From assembly GCA_038501625.1 (NCBI GenBank), contig JAZAYU010000019.1, positions 2,874,501 to 2,938,500 of the forward strand: a stretch of DNA of 64,000 nucleotides, in the 5' to 3' direction. The stretch comes from Corbicula japonica (Eukaryota; Mollusca; Bivalvia; Venerida; Cyrenidae). The notes beneath the pieces are model-generated. The model was not told the origin of the DNA and made no database searches. It was given only the letters and a program-made list of their open reading frames with translations. The translations under genes were made by a program, and so were the position numbers. Positions 25,056 through 36,139 of this stretch are shown in pieces (the stretch's first letter is position 1; each line of letters begins with the position of its first letter).

Positions 25056-25207
25056 TACCTTCTAAACCCAGTTTTCTAACGCAACGTCTTTTACAAAACA
25101 AATTAATCTATCCTTCAAAATACACTTAATTTTTGTCACAAAACCATAAGCTTCACGAAAATTATCACTTCAATCAATCTAGCAAGCTCCTGAGGAGGGC
25201 GAAAGAC

Positions 25208-26279
25208 GATCCCAGATAGCAGACATAAGTTTGCCCAACATTGGCCCAACGAAGATGTTTGCGTTGGCCCAACGATGTTTGCCAACGTTGGCCCAACGCC
25301 TTTTTGCTAATTGGGGCAACGTTGGCCCAACGGTTGGCTCGACGTTGGCCCAACGCCTGAATTTTCATATGTGTACGTTTGCCCAACGTTGGCGCAACAC
25401 ATGTTTAAACGCATTTGGTGGGATAATAAATGAAAGGAAATAAAATCAAAATACATTAACAAATTGTATTTCCACATCAATGAGTGAATACACAGTATTC
25501 CAACAAAATATCATTTTCCCTCTCATTATGATTGCCACTTCGCTCTTCACCACTTCCTTCTTTTTCTGTTCCCTTTCTTCTCCTTTACGTTATTTTATAT
25601 CTCACACAGTCATTCTTGGTCATTTCAATATCTAAAATGAAAAACGTAGAGCTATAGGTTATTAATATATTAAGACATCTTGAGTAATTTATTGGCTTTC
25701 ATGCATGTACATAAAATAGGATTTCTGTCAAGTTCTACAAATGATGACCATACTGAATTTTAATAGTATCAACATATAGCACGGTTTTTTTGTATAAACA
25801 TACACTTATAAACTTATTTACACAGAATCAGAGCAATACATGTACATGCAATAACATTATGTTAAAATATGTTAAATTAATGATCACATCAAATGAAAAT
25901 TATAAATATGCTGATTTTAATAATAAACTCGGTACATGTTTTCTTGAACTTGAGTTTAACGTTATTAACTCTCTGCAACAGTAACACAATTAAAAATGAG
26001 CTGTGTTTAAAATTAAATATGTATATTTTAGTATTTCATTAAGACACCGGTCCAACATTGCGCCATCTTACAATTAGTCCTATGCGTAAATACAACGGAT
26101 AATCTTCGTTGGGCCACCACCGGAGATTAATGTACAGAAATTCAATGGTTGGCCCAACATTGGGCCAACGCAGGTTACAAAAGGCTTGGTTCACATAGTT
26201 GAGCCACCGTTGGCCCAACATGGAAATTACGTTAACGGGTTTCAGTGGTTGGGCCAACTATATCATGTTATCTGGGATC
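25208..26279. mobile_element. TIR element with 'ttggcccaacg' subterminal arrays, 1.07 kb
   Basis: The ends are inverted: GATCCCAGATAGCA on the left, and on the right the reverse complement of GATCCCAGATAACA. Both subterminal regions (25230-25400, 26130-26260) carry repeated TTGGCCCAACG motifs, about ten on the left and about six on the right. The middle is AT-rich and without a transposase. A 2-bp AC duplication may flank it. ORFs read through the arrays are artefacts of the repeat. Confidence 0.7.
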
Positions 26280-27240
26280 ACGTTTTACAGCTTACGGCGC
26301 TGCAAATAACATCTAAATGTCATTTTAAATATATGTATAAAATTACAAAGTCAAAATCTTGAAAACTGAAGAAGTATTTTGTGTCACAAGATTTGGTAAA
26401 TCCTGCTCCCTATCAAAATAATAATTTATCGTGCACATCTACACATCATGTGTACATTTTTTTTTCAATATCCCAACAACTGTAGTAATTGTGTGCGTCC
26501 ATTTTTCCATACTATTATACCTAGCGGGGTTTTCTTTTTGATAAATGAAGCCAGAAAGCCTGAAAGAAAACATTTTAATTTCATATTTTGAGCATTTCAT
26601 TCCAGACTATTCAGTGTGATAAGTACCAGAAGGAGAAAGTGAAAACTCTGGATGTTGTTTGAACAATACAGGTATATGTATCACAGACAAACAGTTTGAC
26701 TTGCATTCCTACTTTTTGTCAGTGTGTTCTATATGTCCCGAAGCACGTTATTCAGTTGACCGATTTTTTAATCAAATAAAATATTAATCGCCTTAGATTC
26801 CATCAATTATGTTTATATAATCCGCTTTCCTAATTGTAATTCTGCAATATTAGAAAACGAGAATTTAAAATTCTTTCTTGAATCAAACTGCATTTATTGC
26901 AAAGAAATAAAAAAATGTTTTTGAAAATGGCAGTAACAACTTAGTTATCGTTTCTTCGTTATGAGTAGGGTTTCAGGAAGAAGCTAGTGGTTCTAAAAAT
27001 ATTCAAATATATAAGAAACAAATCAATTTCTTGTGGTCAATAAAATAACAAAATGTTCATTAATAAAACAACTAGACCTTGATAAACTACGCTAGAAACC
27101 ATTTCCAAATACATTCCTTTCAATATGTATCTGTAACAGGCTACCTTTATTGTATTATTATTATTATTACCTGTTTTTCATCTACTTTCAGTTCCAATAC
27201 GAAGTGTTCCTATTAAATTAAATTCTATGGGTTACTTGAT
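26280..27240. other. Unassigned AT-rich DNA
   Basis: No gene or repeat boundary is seen; a (TTA)n run lies at about 27152-27168. Confidence 0.4.
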
Positions 27241-27254
27241 TTTGTTAAACAGCT

Positions 27255-27400
27255 TTTGATTGGTTTATTCTTATTGGTTGTTGAAACTTGTTTTGTAGGT
27301 TACCATGATAATATTGTCACATGACTGTGCACGGTATAAAGTCCGTTGCACAGCCTGTTTTTCTTGAGTAGGACTTCACCGTCCATCAGGTCGGTGGTCT
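27255..27400 (+). promoter_or_regulatory. Promoter-like segment: two inverted CCAAT boxes and a TATA box
   Basis: ATTGG occurs at about 27259-27263 and 27273-27277, and a good TATA box (GGTATAAAG) at about 27333-27341, followed by a more GC-balanced stretch to about 27420. This is the spacing of an RNA polymerase II core promoter. No ORF of note follows, so it may belong to an LTR, a non-coding transcript or a gene whose coding exons lie elsewhere. Confidence 0.3.
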
Positions 27401-27799
27401 TCGAAGCCTTAGCGCTTCACTTCAATTTTTGGTCCAATTTCTGTGGGAATTATTCTCCCTTATTTTTGGTTATTTTTCGCATTGTCGCGATGTTCTAGCT
27501 ACAAAATCTATTAGGGTCCGAATTTGATAATTGATTTAATTTCAAGTATTATATTGTGTCACACTAGTACTGTGAATATTAAATAACTGATTTTTCAGCA
27601 TAACATTGATTAAAACAGTAGCACTGTCGAAGTATTCTTTGTCTTATTTTCCCTATTTGTTATCACTCCATGAAATGCTGTTTGTCCATCCGTTCATTTA
27701 GATAAAACATAGTGTCCGTCAGTCCAGTGGTCTAGTTTGTCCGTAAATATTATTTATATCAAAGAACCACTATACAATCCTTGTTATAATTCACAGAAC

Positions 27800-28175
27800 C
27801 TGGTACATATCTATATAGGGAGAGGAAATGGAGAAAGGAAAGTAAAATGAGGAGAAAAACAATAGGTGGCAGAAGGGGGAATGTGTAATGAGGAGTGATA
27901 GAAAAAGTGAAGAAGGGCGCAAGAGGAGGTAGGGAGAAGAAAAGAGTGACGATAGAAGGGAAAATGGTCTGAAAAAAGGAGAGACGAAAGAAGGGAGGGA
28001 GACGGGAAATGGGGAGGGATACAAAGGGGAAAGAGAAATATAGAAAGGAAACAAGAGACAAGTGAAAGATGAAGAAAGGGAAGAACAAGCGGAGGGAGAA
28101 GATCGAAGACGGAGGATCAAGGGAAAGAAGGAACAAGAGGAGGGAGAAAGGAAAGGACGGAGAGATAATAATTAA
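27800..28175 (+). repeat. Polypurine tract 1 (GGGA/GAAAG-rich)
   Basis: About 375 bases are almost purely A and G on the plus strand. The leucine/phenylalanine/serine/proline-rich minus-strand ORFs here are by-products of the composition. Such tracts can form H-DNA. Confidence 0.8.
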
Positions 28176-28181
28176 ACTAGA

Positions 28182-28455
28182 ATGTGTCCTCGGACACTGA
28201 TGCCCCCACTGCTGCAACATAATTTTTAATTAACAAATGGCCATAACTCTGGTAAAAATGATCGCAGGAAAAATCCTTTCTTAACGATCATCTACACATC
28301 CTGCTTGATCGTCTATGCAAGTTTGAAAGAAATCCGCCTTATAGTTTTGGAGGAGTTGATGCCACAAGATTTGGGGGACGTACGGACAGACGGACGGACG
28401 TACATACGTACGGACGAGTGCAAATCTTTATGTCTCCCACTTTGTAGGGGCATTA
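28182..28455 (+). repeat. Interspersed repeat ending 'ggacggacgtac...ggggcattaaa'
   Basis: It starts 'gaatgtgtcctcggacactg' with 'atgcccccactgctgc', includes 'gcaagtttgaaagaaatccg', a 'cggacagacggacggacgta' tract and 'ttatgtctcccactttgtag'. It splits two polypurine tracts of the same type, so it probably inserted into one tract. I know this sequence type as a SINE-like repeat of bivalves. Flanking duplication is not resolved. Confidence 0.55.
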
Positions 28456-29000
28456 AACAAAGAGAAAAGGGGAGGAAGGGCTAGAACGGAGAAATATGGG
28501 AATGAAGGAATAAGAGGAGGGAGAAGGGAACAAGGATGGAGAAAGGTAGAATGGATGAAGAGACAGAGGAGGGAGAGGGAACACGGATAGAGAAATGTAG
28601 AATGGAATGGACAAGAGGAGAGACAAGAAAACACGGATGGAGAAAGGAAGAATGGACAAGAGGAGGGAGAGGGAACACGAAAAAGAAAGGTAGAATGGAA
28701 GTGACAAGAGGATGGAGAGGGAACACTGATGGAGAAAGGCAGAATGGCAGAAGGAACAAGAGGAGGGAGAGGGAACACTGATGGAGAAAGGCAGAAGGAA
28801 CAAGAGGATGGACAGGAAGCAGGGAAGGAAAGGACAGAAAACAAGATGGTGGGAAGGAAGAGAAAAGAGAAGGAAGATTGTAAACGAGAACGAAAAACAG
28901 GGACAAGGAAGGAGTGGGATATGAAATAGGAACAAGAACAGTTAGAAAAATAAAAAAAAAAAGTTGTTTGTATTAAATAAAAAAAGAGAAAGAAGATGAT
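28456..29000 (+). repeat. Polypurine tract 2 with 'gaggagggagagggaacac' minisatellite
   Basis: The motif 'gaggagggagagggaacac' followed by 'ggatggagaaaggtagaatg' recurs about six times at 28510-28800 with variable spacing. It is strongly purine-skewed throughout. Overlapping ORFs on both strands (up to 212 codons) follow from the skew and repetition and are not supported as genes. Confidence 0.8.
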
Positions 29001-30318
29001 GAAGGAGAAATAGAATCGATTGTTATTTGTATTCAAGGGTATGTTAAGCCTTGCGACCACATACACGCGCCAAGCTAAAAATGTTCCTCGAAAGAGAACG
29101 AATCTGTCCCTCGAAAGAGACTGCCTTCGTAAAGAAGCACAGAATGAAATTTGATAAGGCTTTTATATCAAAACAATTTGTTTGTTCAGCAAAAGATTAA
29201 TTATATATTTCTTCTTGGTCTTTATCAAAAAAGCACTTTTGTAAATAATATATTTATGAACTTTTAAAGGAAACTAAAATTGAACAAATTTTCACACTTA
29301 TTTTGTTATCCTTTTATTTTTTCTATTAAAGGTAGGTTATTCATAGAATGATATCCTTTACTGTGTTTGTCCAAAACAACAAAAAGTCAGAATAAGGGAG
29401 GCAATCCGGTTCGGTTTGTCAACCAGTTCCTGTTAATCTTTTAATAATAGTTGTGAAAAATATATTTTAGTAGTTAATAGTTTATTATTGTCTCAAGATG
29501 TCTTACCGAAAATATGTTGCAATTATTTTAATCTCCGCATGCCTTTACTTTCACAAATGTAGAAATTATTGATTGACTTACTAGTATTTCAACCATCTCC
29601 GATTAATTCAATCAGTTCCAAATAGAAATTAAAGGACGTCTCTCAAAGTGTTTTTCGATGTCAGATTTGACAACTGTGTAATGGTTTTGACACACCGAAA
29701 TATATTTTCACATGTTTTCTGCCTTACGGTTCAAAATAATTTTGAAATTAAAGTGTAAAAAATAAAATAACATAACTATGCAATAAGATTATTGTTATTA
29801 TTATTGAAGTATTATAACCAGTAGTAAAACATTCATGACATCACAAGTTCCATTGCACAGCCTTCAGGTATTGCACTAAGAGCATCCAAAACAACCTAAA
29901 AGTTATCTTTACAAGGGGTAGAAATTATATAATTACAAAGAAGCACAACAGCATCCTTAATTGTGTTGAGCTGGCTATGGTGGGTTGCTAGATACTGGTG
30001 ATCCAGTAACTTCTAGGAACACTTTACCATATTGCCTTGGATATTTTTAAGTAAGATGCCAATGCCCTTGGGACATAACCAACAGCCACACTCTCCAGCT
30101 TTTAGTCTTCTGATCAGTTATACTTCCAATTATATCCTTTCAAAAGACTTCCAACTCCGGAATCCACACTATCTGCTGATTCACAATTTTACTGATCCGC
30201 AATTGGATGAAACGTTTGCCTCACAGAAACCATCACATAAGCACACGATTTTGTTGTTGGAAGATAACGTACACTTTGGGCTGCTGTTGCGGCAAATTAT
30301 TCAAAGAATTTGTTCTCT
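29001..30318. other. Unassigned AT-rich DNA
   Basis: No supported gene; short ORFs only. Confidence 0.4.
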
Positions 30319-30323
30319 ATGAT

Positions 30324-30600
30324 ACTGTGGTATCATTTAATTTCGCTGGCACGAAATTTCGCGCAATCGCCGAAAATGACTGTTTCGCGCGGACGTAAAT
30401 TCGCGCAAATCCAATTTTTCAAAAAAAAAGTTAAATTATTATATTACAACAGATATTTGACTGATCCGTTATCAACACCTTTTGTTTATTCGAACATGCG
30501 TGCTAATCATGTGTCAGTTGGCAGGGGGTAAATTACCACTTCCTTTGTTAGTCAATTATCGGACCGCTGTTTATTCGGGGACGCTAATTGACACGGGACC
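30324..30600 (+). repeat. Repeat end 'actgtggtatcatt' with 'cgcgcaaa' motifs
   Basis: It starts ACTGTGGTATCATTTAATTT and continues with 'cacgaaatttcgcgcaatcg' and 'ttcgcgcggacgtaaa'. An inverted relative of its first 80 bp lies at 45040-45111. It is probably a MITE family; its right end is not defined. Confidence 0.5.
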
Positions 30601-31499
30601 AGTTTGATCCATATTTCTGGACCATTCATAACAGAACATTTCTTTATTTTCATCTCAAACCATAAATGGTGCATGAGCATACAATGCGTATAACGTTTTT
30701 AACAATAGACACGTGACATGGTAATTAACAATTATAATATGAATGTGTAACTTAATATAGGGGGGAAATAAATAAAAAGTTGAGAATGTCAATAACATTA
30801 TAAAGATTTACGTCAGGTAAATCTTTTTAATGTAGTTACACTAGTAAATAACAAAGAAAAAAAACAAAACACACACACAAAAAACACAAAAAACAAAAAA
30901 CAATAATAATAATAATAATAATAAAAAATTGCTTATACAGAGAAATGGTGGGGGAAAAGAGAGGACCGAACTTGTGGGAGATAAGCCGGTAACATAATGC
31001 AAATCGTCAATGAATAAAGGTGTTAAAGTGTAATAACATTTGTTGTGTACTATACATACTTTGAGGGATAAATAAGATTGAGAATTTGGAAAAGACTATA
31101 GCCGTCTGTCTCGAGAAAAGAGGTGTGTTAAATCGGAGGTTTTGATTGGTTGAATTGTAATATGTGTAGACACAACAATACAATGTGCTAGTGATTATAA
31201 TTTTGACTGGAGAAAGGATAATAATGTTGGCAACATGTTTTTTAAAGTAAGTAACTTACATTTATAAGTAATGTATAGTTTTGCACGTTTTGGTAACGTG
31301 TCAATAAGCAATAAAAGTCAGTAAACAAAAAATCTTATAAATGATTCTATTATGAGGATGTCGAATGTCTACATGTAGATTCATCATACAGTAAGTTTAT
31401 AGTGGGGATGCCACGGTATATAAGTAATTAAATCTGCAATTTGAATTAAAATAGCTAACAGTTTCTTTATTTTCTATTAAACATCAATAATATGTATAA
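30601..31499. other. AT-rich DNA with microsatellites
   Basis: It holds an A-rich run and an (AAT)n tract at about 30850-30926. No gene is recognised. Confidence 0.5.
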
Positions 31500-31542
31500 T
31501 TGATTCAGCTAAAGAACACAAAGTATTATGTAGTCAACATGT

Positions 31543-31692
31543 TCTCTTTGAGATATAATAATATAATTATTAATCAAATAATTAATAATAATTTTCAGTA
31601 TGATTACCGTATTTCTATCTCTTTGAGATATAATAATATAATTATTAATCAAATAATTAATAATAATTTTCAGTATGATTACCGTATTTCTA
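31543..31692. repeat. 75-bp tandem duplication in the LINE 3' region
   Basis: Two units starting 'tctctttgagatataataat' and ending 'tgattaccgtatttct' lie 75 bp apart, just downstream of the ORF2 stop in LINE orientation. 3'-terminal repeats are common in LINEs that do not end in poly(A). Confidence 0.75.
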
Positions 31693-31710
31693 TCAATAAG
31701 TTCACCTAAG

Positions 31711-32293
31711 TTAACGCTTAACTGTTTCAATGAGTATTCTTATGAACTTACATAATTTGATCAATTGTTTTGAAGGGTTTAGAGTCATAAGTTCTTTCAA
31801 TTTAAGTATGTTTGGATTTGTCCAGTAATAACGTTTAACAAATGTTTTCCTTGGCTCAGAAAAGAAAGGACATTTTAGTAAATAGTGGAATTCATCTGCA
31901 ACTTCTGTCGGATCGTTACATAAGAAACAATGTCTATCTGCAATGTCAATGTTTTCCCATCTACCAGTTTCACAGGGGAAGAAGTGGTTGCTAGATCGAA
32001 ATTTAAGAAAATAAGAAGCATCAGATTTATTTAGTTCTTTTAAGTATTTTTCTATTTGGATAGTTTCTTTAAATATGGAGTAATTCAGACCTTTTGTTGA
32101 TTGTAATAAGCGATTATGCCAGTTCTGGATGTTTTGATCTACAAGTATTTGTTTGATTGTTAGTTTTAATGATTTACTTTGTATGTTATCTTGTTCTAAC
32201 CATAGGTCAAATCTTCCAGTTTCAATTAGGATATTTTTGATGCCTCTTAGCCATTTAGATTCAAAGTTGGGGATTTGTTGCATATATTTGTAG
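31711..32293 (-). CDS. LINE ORF2, C-terminal segment
   Basis: The open frame ends at 31711 (…ILIETVKR). It contains a cysteine/histidine cluster, RHCFLCNDPTEVADEFHYLL followed by KCPFF, i.e. C-x2-C…H-x4-C, a zinc-binding motif found after the RT domain in several LINE groups. The first residues of the open frame upstream (32294-32322) come from the inserted TIR element, so the native sequence starts at the 8-bp duplication 32286-32293. It continues the RT segment at 33903-35216 without a frame change once the insertion is discounted. It would help bind template RNA during target-primed reverse transcription. Confidence 0.8.
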
Positions 32294-33894
32294 GAATTAG
32301 GGACATTACGGACCATGACCATTACGGACCAGACATAACGGACCAGATTTTAGGACATTACGGACCAGATTTATAGACATTACGGACCAGATTTATAGAC
32401 ATTACGGACCATCTAAAAGACATAACGGACCATCTATAAGACATAACGGACCAGATATATACACATTACGGACCATCTTTAGATGGAATATAAATTATAG
32501 TAAGAACTTAAATACCAATTAAAGCCTGTCGGTAGTTATTTCTTCGCGACTGTATTGGCGATAATTTAAGGGTCATAATAACAACCGGTTAATAAATACG
32601 AAATGCATTTTTTGCAATCAAAATTAGGCCTACCAGGTTTTGACAACAGTTTGAAAAATTACTCAAAATTAATGCCAATCATGCAGGGTTTTCACACAAA
32701 AGGAGCGATCAGCTAGTAACCTGTTGAAGGCGTGTGGCAGATTGTATGCACCTGTTTAAATTATTTGTATGTTGATGAATACACTGAACACTTAACTGAG
32801 GCATGTGCCAGACTGTATGCACCAGCGTAAATTTTTAGTATGTTGATGAATACATAGAATATTTAAATGATAATGTTATTGTTATTTCTTGTTTATTGTT
32901 TAATGTTTTATGGTGTGGTTGATAAACGTGCTTGTGTCTTTGTGATTGTATTATTTGTTTGTTTTTACCTTTTTACAATAGTTTGCTTGAAACATGCTAT
33001 AAACACTGTAATCAGTCATTTATGTACTCTGTGCTGTTTAATATTTTATTGTGTGGTATATATAGTTGATGTTGTACTTGTTTGTATTTGTAAATGTGTG
33101 CCTCGTTAAAATTCAACTATTTGTGAATTGTTTATTTTTTTTTTGTTTAGTTAAATGTTTTATAGTGAGATATATGTGCTTTATGGTTGATGTGCTTGTT
33201 CATAAATGTGCTAAATAAATAAGAAACTATTTCTAATTGTTTTTCTTTCATCCATTATATTAATTCCTGTGTAAAGCAAATGTGTACTTGGGTTACTAAC
33301 ACCTTATGGAATTTCACAGGGGTGATCACATAATTGACCGTCAGCTATTGTTCTATATTGAATTCCACGGGAATTTTTCACAGTTATTTGAGAGAAATTT
33401 GACAGGTGTGCTATCAAAATTAGCAAATTATAACAAGCGTATTCGCCAAAAACGATGTGTGGTAAGTTATACTGGTGTTAATAAATTACAAAAAATGTTT
33501 CATAAATTGATTGTGAGATAAACTACTCGAAACCTAAAATTCAATTTAAACAAAATTAATCTTTATATAAGAAAAGTTTTTCGTTACATGAATCTTTAAA
33601 TGGTCCGTTATGATTTCACAATTCATATTAATCTGAAGATGGTCTGTACTGTCTACAATTCTATACATTATGTTTGTAGAAATACATTTTATATTCTTTA
33701 TCATTCTAAAGATGGTCCGTAATATGTATATATCTGGTCCGTTATGTCTTTTAGATGGTCCGTTATGTCTTTTAGATGGTCCGTAACGTCTATAAATCTG
33801 GTCCGTTATGTCTTTTTTGGTGGTCCGTCATGTCCCAAAATCTGGTCCGTTATGTCTGGTCCGTAATGATCATGGTCCGTAATGTCCCGATACC
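32294..33894. mobile_element. TIR element with 'acggacc' arrays, copy 1 (8-bp TSD)
   Basis: The ends are GAATTAGGGACATTACGGAC (left) and the inverted GGTATCGGGACATTACGGAC (right). The flanks are ATTTGTAG on both sides (32286-32293, 33895-33902), an 8-bp target duplication. Each end carries a run of about 8-12 degenerate 14-20-bp units with core CATWACGGACC. The 1.6-kb body has two small ORFs (80 and 71 codons) without motifs, so it is non-autonomous. It interrupts LINE ORF2. The 8-bp duplication fits hAT, P or Merlin-like mobilisers; the ends do not match a consensus I know well enough to choose. Confidence 0.9.
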
Positions 33895-33902
33895 ATTTGT
33901 AG

Positions 33903-35216
33903 ATGCGGTATGATATTTTGCTTTGGTTTCCAGTAATTAATTTGTTCCAAAAGTTAATCATTCTTGATTTTATTACAATATTTAGAGGGTATCTTCCTAA
34001 TTCTGCATATAGTATGTAAAGTGGAGTTGACTTCCTTAAATGAGTGAGTTTTCTGAGAAAATCAGTATGTACTCTTTCTATTAAAGTTAAATCTTCATAT
34101 CCCCATATTTCAGAGGAATATATTAGTATTGGTACTACTGTATTATCAAAAAGTTTTAAGGCCAGATCAACAGGTAAATTTAAATTATTTAGTCTTTTGA
34201 ATAAAAGATACATAGCTTTTTTTGCTTGTTGCGTTAAATGTAGCCTTGTAGCAAGGAAACTTCCAGATTTGGAGAAAAAAGTTCCTAGGTATTTATAACT
34301 GTTAACAATTTCAATGTGTTCATCTCCTATTTTAAATGAGTAATTGTTGTTATTTCTAGAGCCAAATATAATTGCTTTGGTTTTGCTTATATTAATTTTA
34401 AGTTTCCACTTATTACAGTATTCTACAAAGTCATTTAAACAATTCTGGAGTTTTACAGGGTCTTCTGAAATAAGTATTGTGTCATCAGCATATAGTAGTA
34501 TAAGTATTTTAAGAAAGGTCTCAAGTTCGTTATCTATATCAGTAAGTTCAATGCCATAATGTCCTTTAGATGTCAAGAAAGACTCTAGATCATTTAAAAA
34601 GAGTGAGAAGAGCAAGGGAGATAAATTCTCTCCTTGACGAACCCCGCAATTACTATTGAAAAATGTGGATTTAACATTATCCCTAGAAATACATGACTTA
34701 ATGTTTGAATACATATTCCTAACAACTTGAAAGAACTTTCCATTAATGTTATATGATAATAATTTTTTCCAAAGACCAACCCTCCACACAGAATCAAACG
34801 CTTGAGTAAAATCAATAAAAATACAGCATATTTTCTTTTTATAATGTCTCAAAATTTCAATGAGGGAGTTTAATGTGAAAATATGGTCTGCTGTGGAGTA
34901 ATTACTTCTGAATCCAGCCTGATTTTCAAGAAGGATGTCATTTTGTTTTAAAAATCTATTTAGCCTATTGTTTAAAACAGATGTGAAGAGTTTGCTTATG
35001 CAGCTGAGTAAAGTGATAGGTCTGTAGTTATCTGGCTGTTGTGGATCACCTTTATTTTTATATATAGGTATTATAATACCCTCAGACCATTGGGATGGTA
35101 TAAGTCCTGTGTTAAGAATATTATTAAAGAGAGAAACATATATTGGGAGCATTATTTCCTTAGAGGCTTTGATATACTCATTTAATATGTTGTCAATTCC
35201 AGGGGATTTTCCATTT
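33903..35216 (-). CDS. LINE ORF2, reverse transcriptase segment
   Basis: Counting from the Met at 35152, conserved RT blocks occur in order: IIIPIYKNKGD and NYRPITLLS near 26-50, FIDFTQAFDSV near 112-122, RQGENLSPLLFSLFLND near 172-188 and the catalytic YADD at about 221-224, then the thumb. Upstream of that Met the frame runs back through KNGKSPGIDNILNEYIK to 35216, where Helitron A begins. No stop or frameshift is present. The element copies itself by target-primed reverse transcription in the nucleus. The frame shown at its 3' end beyond 33903 (YRDITDHDHYG) is read-through into the TIR element. Confidence 0.9.
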
Positions 35217-35546
35217 TTGAGTCGGCAGACTCAGTGAAAACCAATTTTCGACAATCGTTTTTGCTTTACTATGAACCTAACAATTTGAGGGTTGCATGCA
35301 ATACTGTTCTAACTCCTTCTTTATTTCAATGTAGTAACGACAGTACTTGCATGCTACCATTGAATGTATGCTTGCTACCCTAGAATATAGTTCTTAGTTT
35401 CAAAAAGTAAGTCAATACTACAAAGTAGTCAATTTTGTAATTCTGTGCAAAACGATAAAATTTATATTAAAAAATATGGAATCAATCAATATTTGAAGAA
35501 ATTTAACTCGTGGAACGTTCGACAAGATTTTGAGTCATGAACGCGC

Positions 35547-35627
35547 ATGAATACCTCATGGCGGAACGCCATATTGGATTCGACAACGTTCGGTGAAGAC
35601 GAAAAATCCATCGTAATCAAATCAACA
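35547..35627 (+). other. Exon-like fragment in Helitrons A and B
   Basis: A 27-codon frame (MNTSWRNAILDSTTFGEDEK…) ends at a strong 5' splice-site match, ACA|GTGAGT at 35628. Helitron B carries the same segment at about 47454-47534, with the site kept. It may be a captured first exon or a transcript start carried by the element. The phase does not connect to the other exon-like pieces downstream, so I cannot build a gene. Confidence 0.2.
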
Positions 35628-36139
35628 GTGAGTATTTATCGAGATATTTTCGTGATGCAATGTTTTTATAACACCCAGGTTATATTTGAATGTATATTGA
35701 CAATAGAAGTTCTCTTTGTAAATAGAATTATTCATATGGAAATGGAGGTGGATTTGGTGGTTTTCGAATGGTAGCCTACGTTACAAAATCATTGTAAAAC
35801 TTGAAATTTTAGATTCGAAAGACTACACCGCATTAAACGTGATTTTGGCTCTTTGGGTTCTATTGAACGGTTACGTCATTTAATTAATTTATGCACTCTC
35901 CAAAATGAAAGTAGGAGTCTCAAAATCGACCGTAGGGCTAAGCGAACCTTTTTAATTTAGGGCCCTAATCATTGTGGATATTAATTGTGGAACCTTGTAG
36001 AGATGTAAGTAATCAAATTATTTCAATGTATTGCATTGAAAAAAGTTGGATTTTGAACGATTAACGAATTACTTGGTAAAATATCGTCACTCGTGTAAGA
36101 ATTATATTCCCATTTGAACGCTTTAAAGTAAAACATAAA

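Noticed and set aside
25174..25443. Repeat-containing ORFs (QRWANV / AQRWLP) on both strands
   Set aside because: They are direct translations of the TTGGCCCAACG array on either strand.
27759..29066. Long Ser/Pro/Phe/Leu-rich minus-strand ORFs, up to 212 codons
   Set aside because: They lie exactly over polypurine tracts, where stop codons are rare for compositional reasons; several overlap in different frames with equal plausibility.
33306..33521. A small gene (71 codons, MEFHRGDH…) in the 8-bp-TSD element
   Set aside because: The frame is shared by both copies, but the copies are nearly identical overall, so conservation says nothing; no motif is present.
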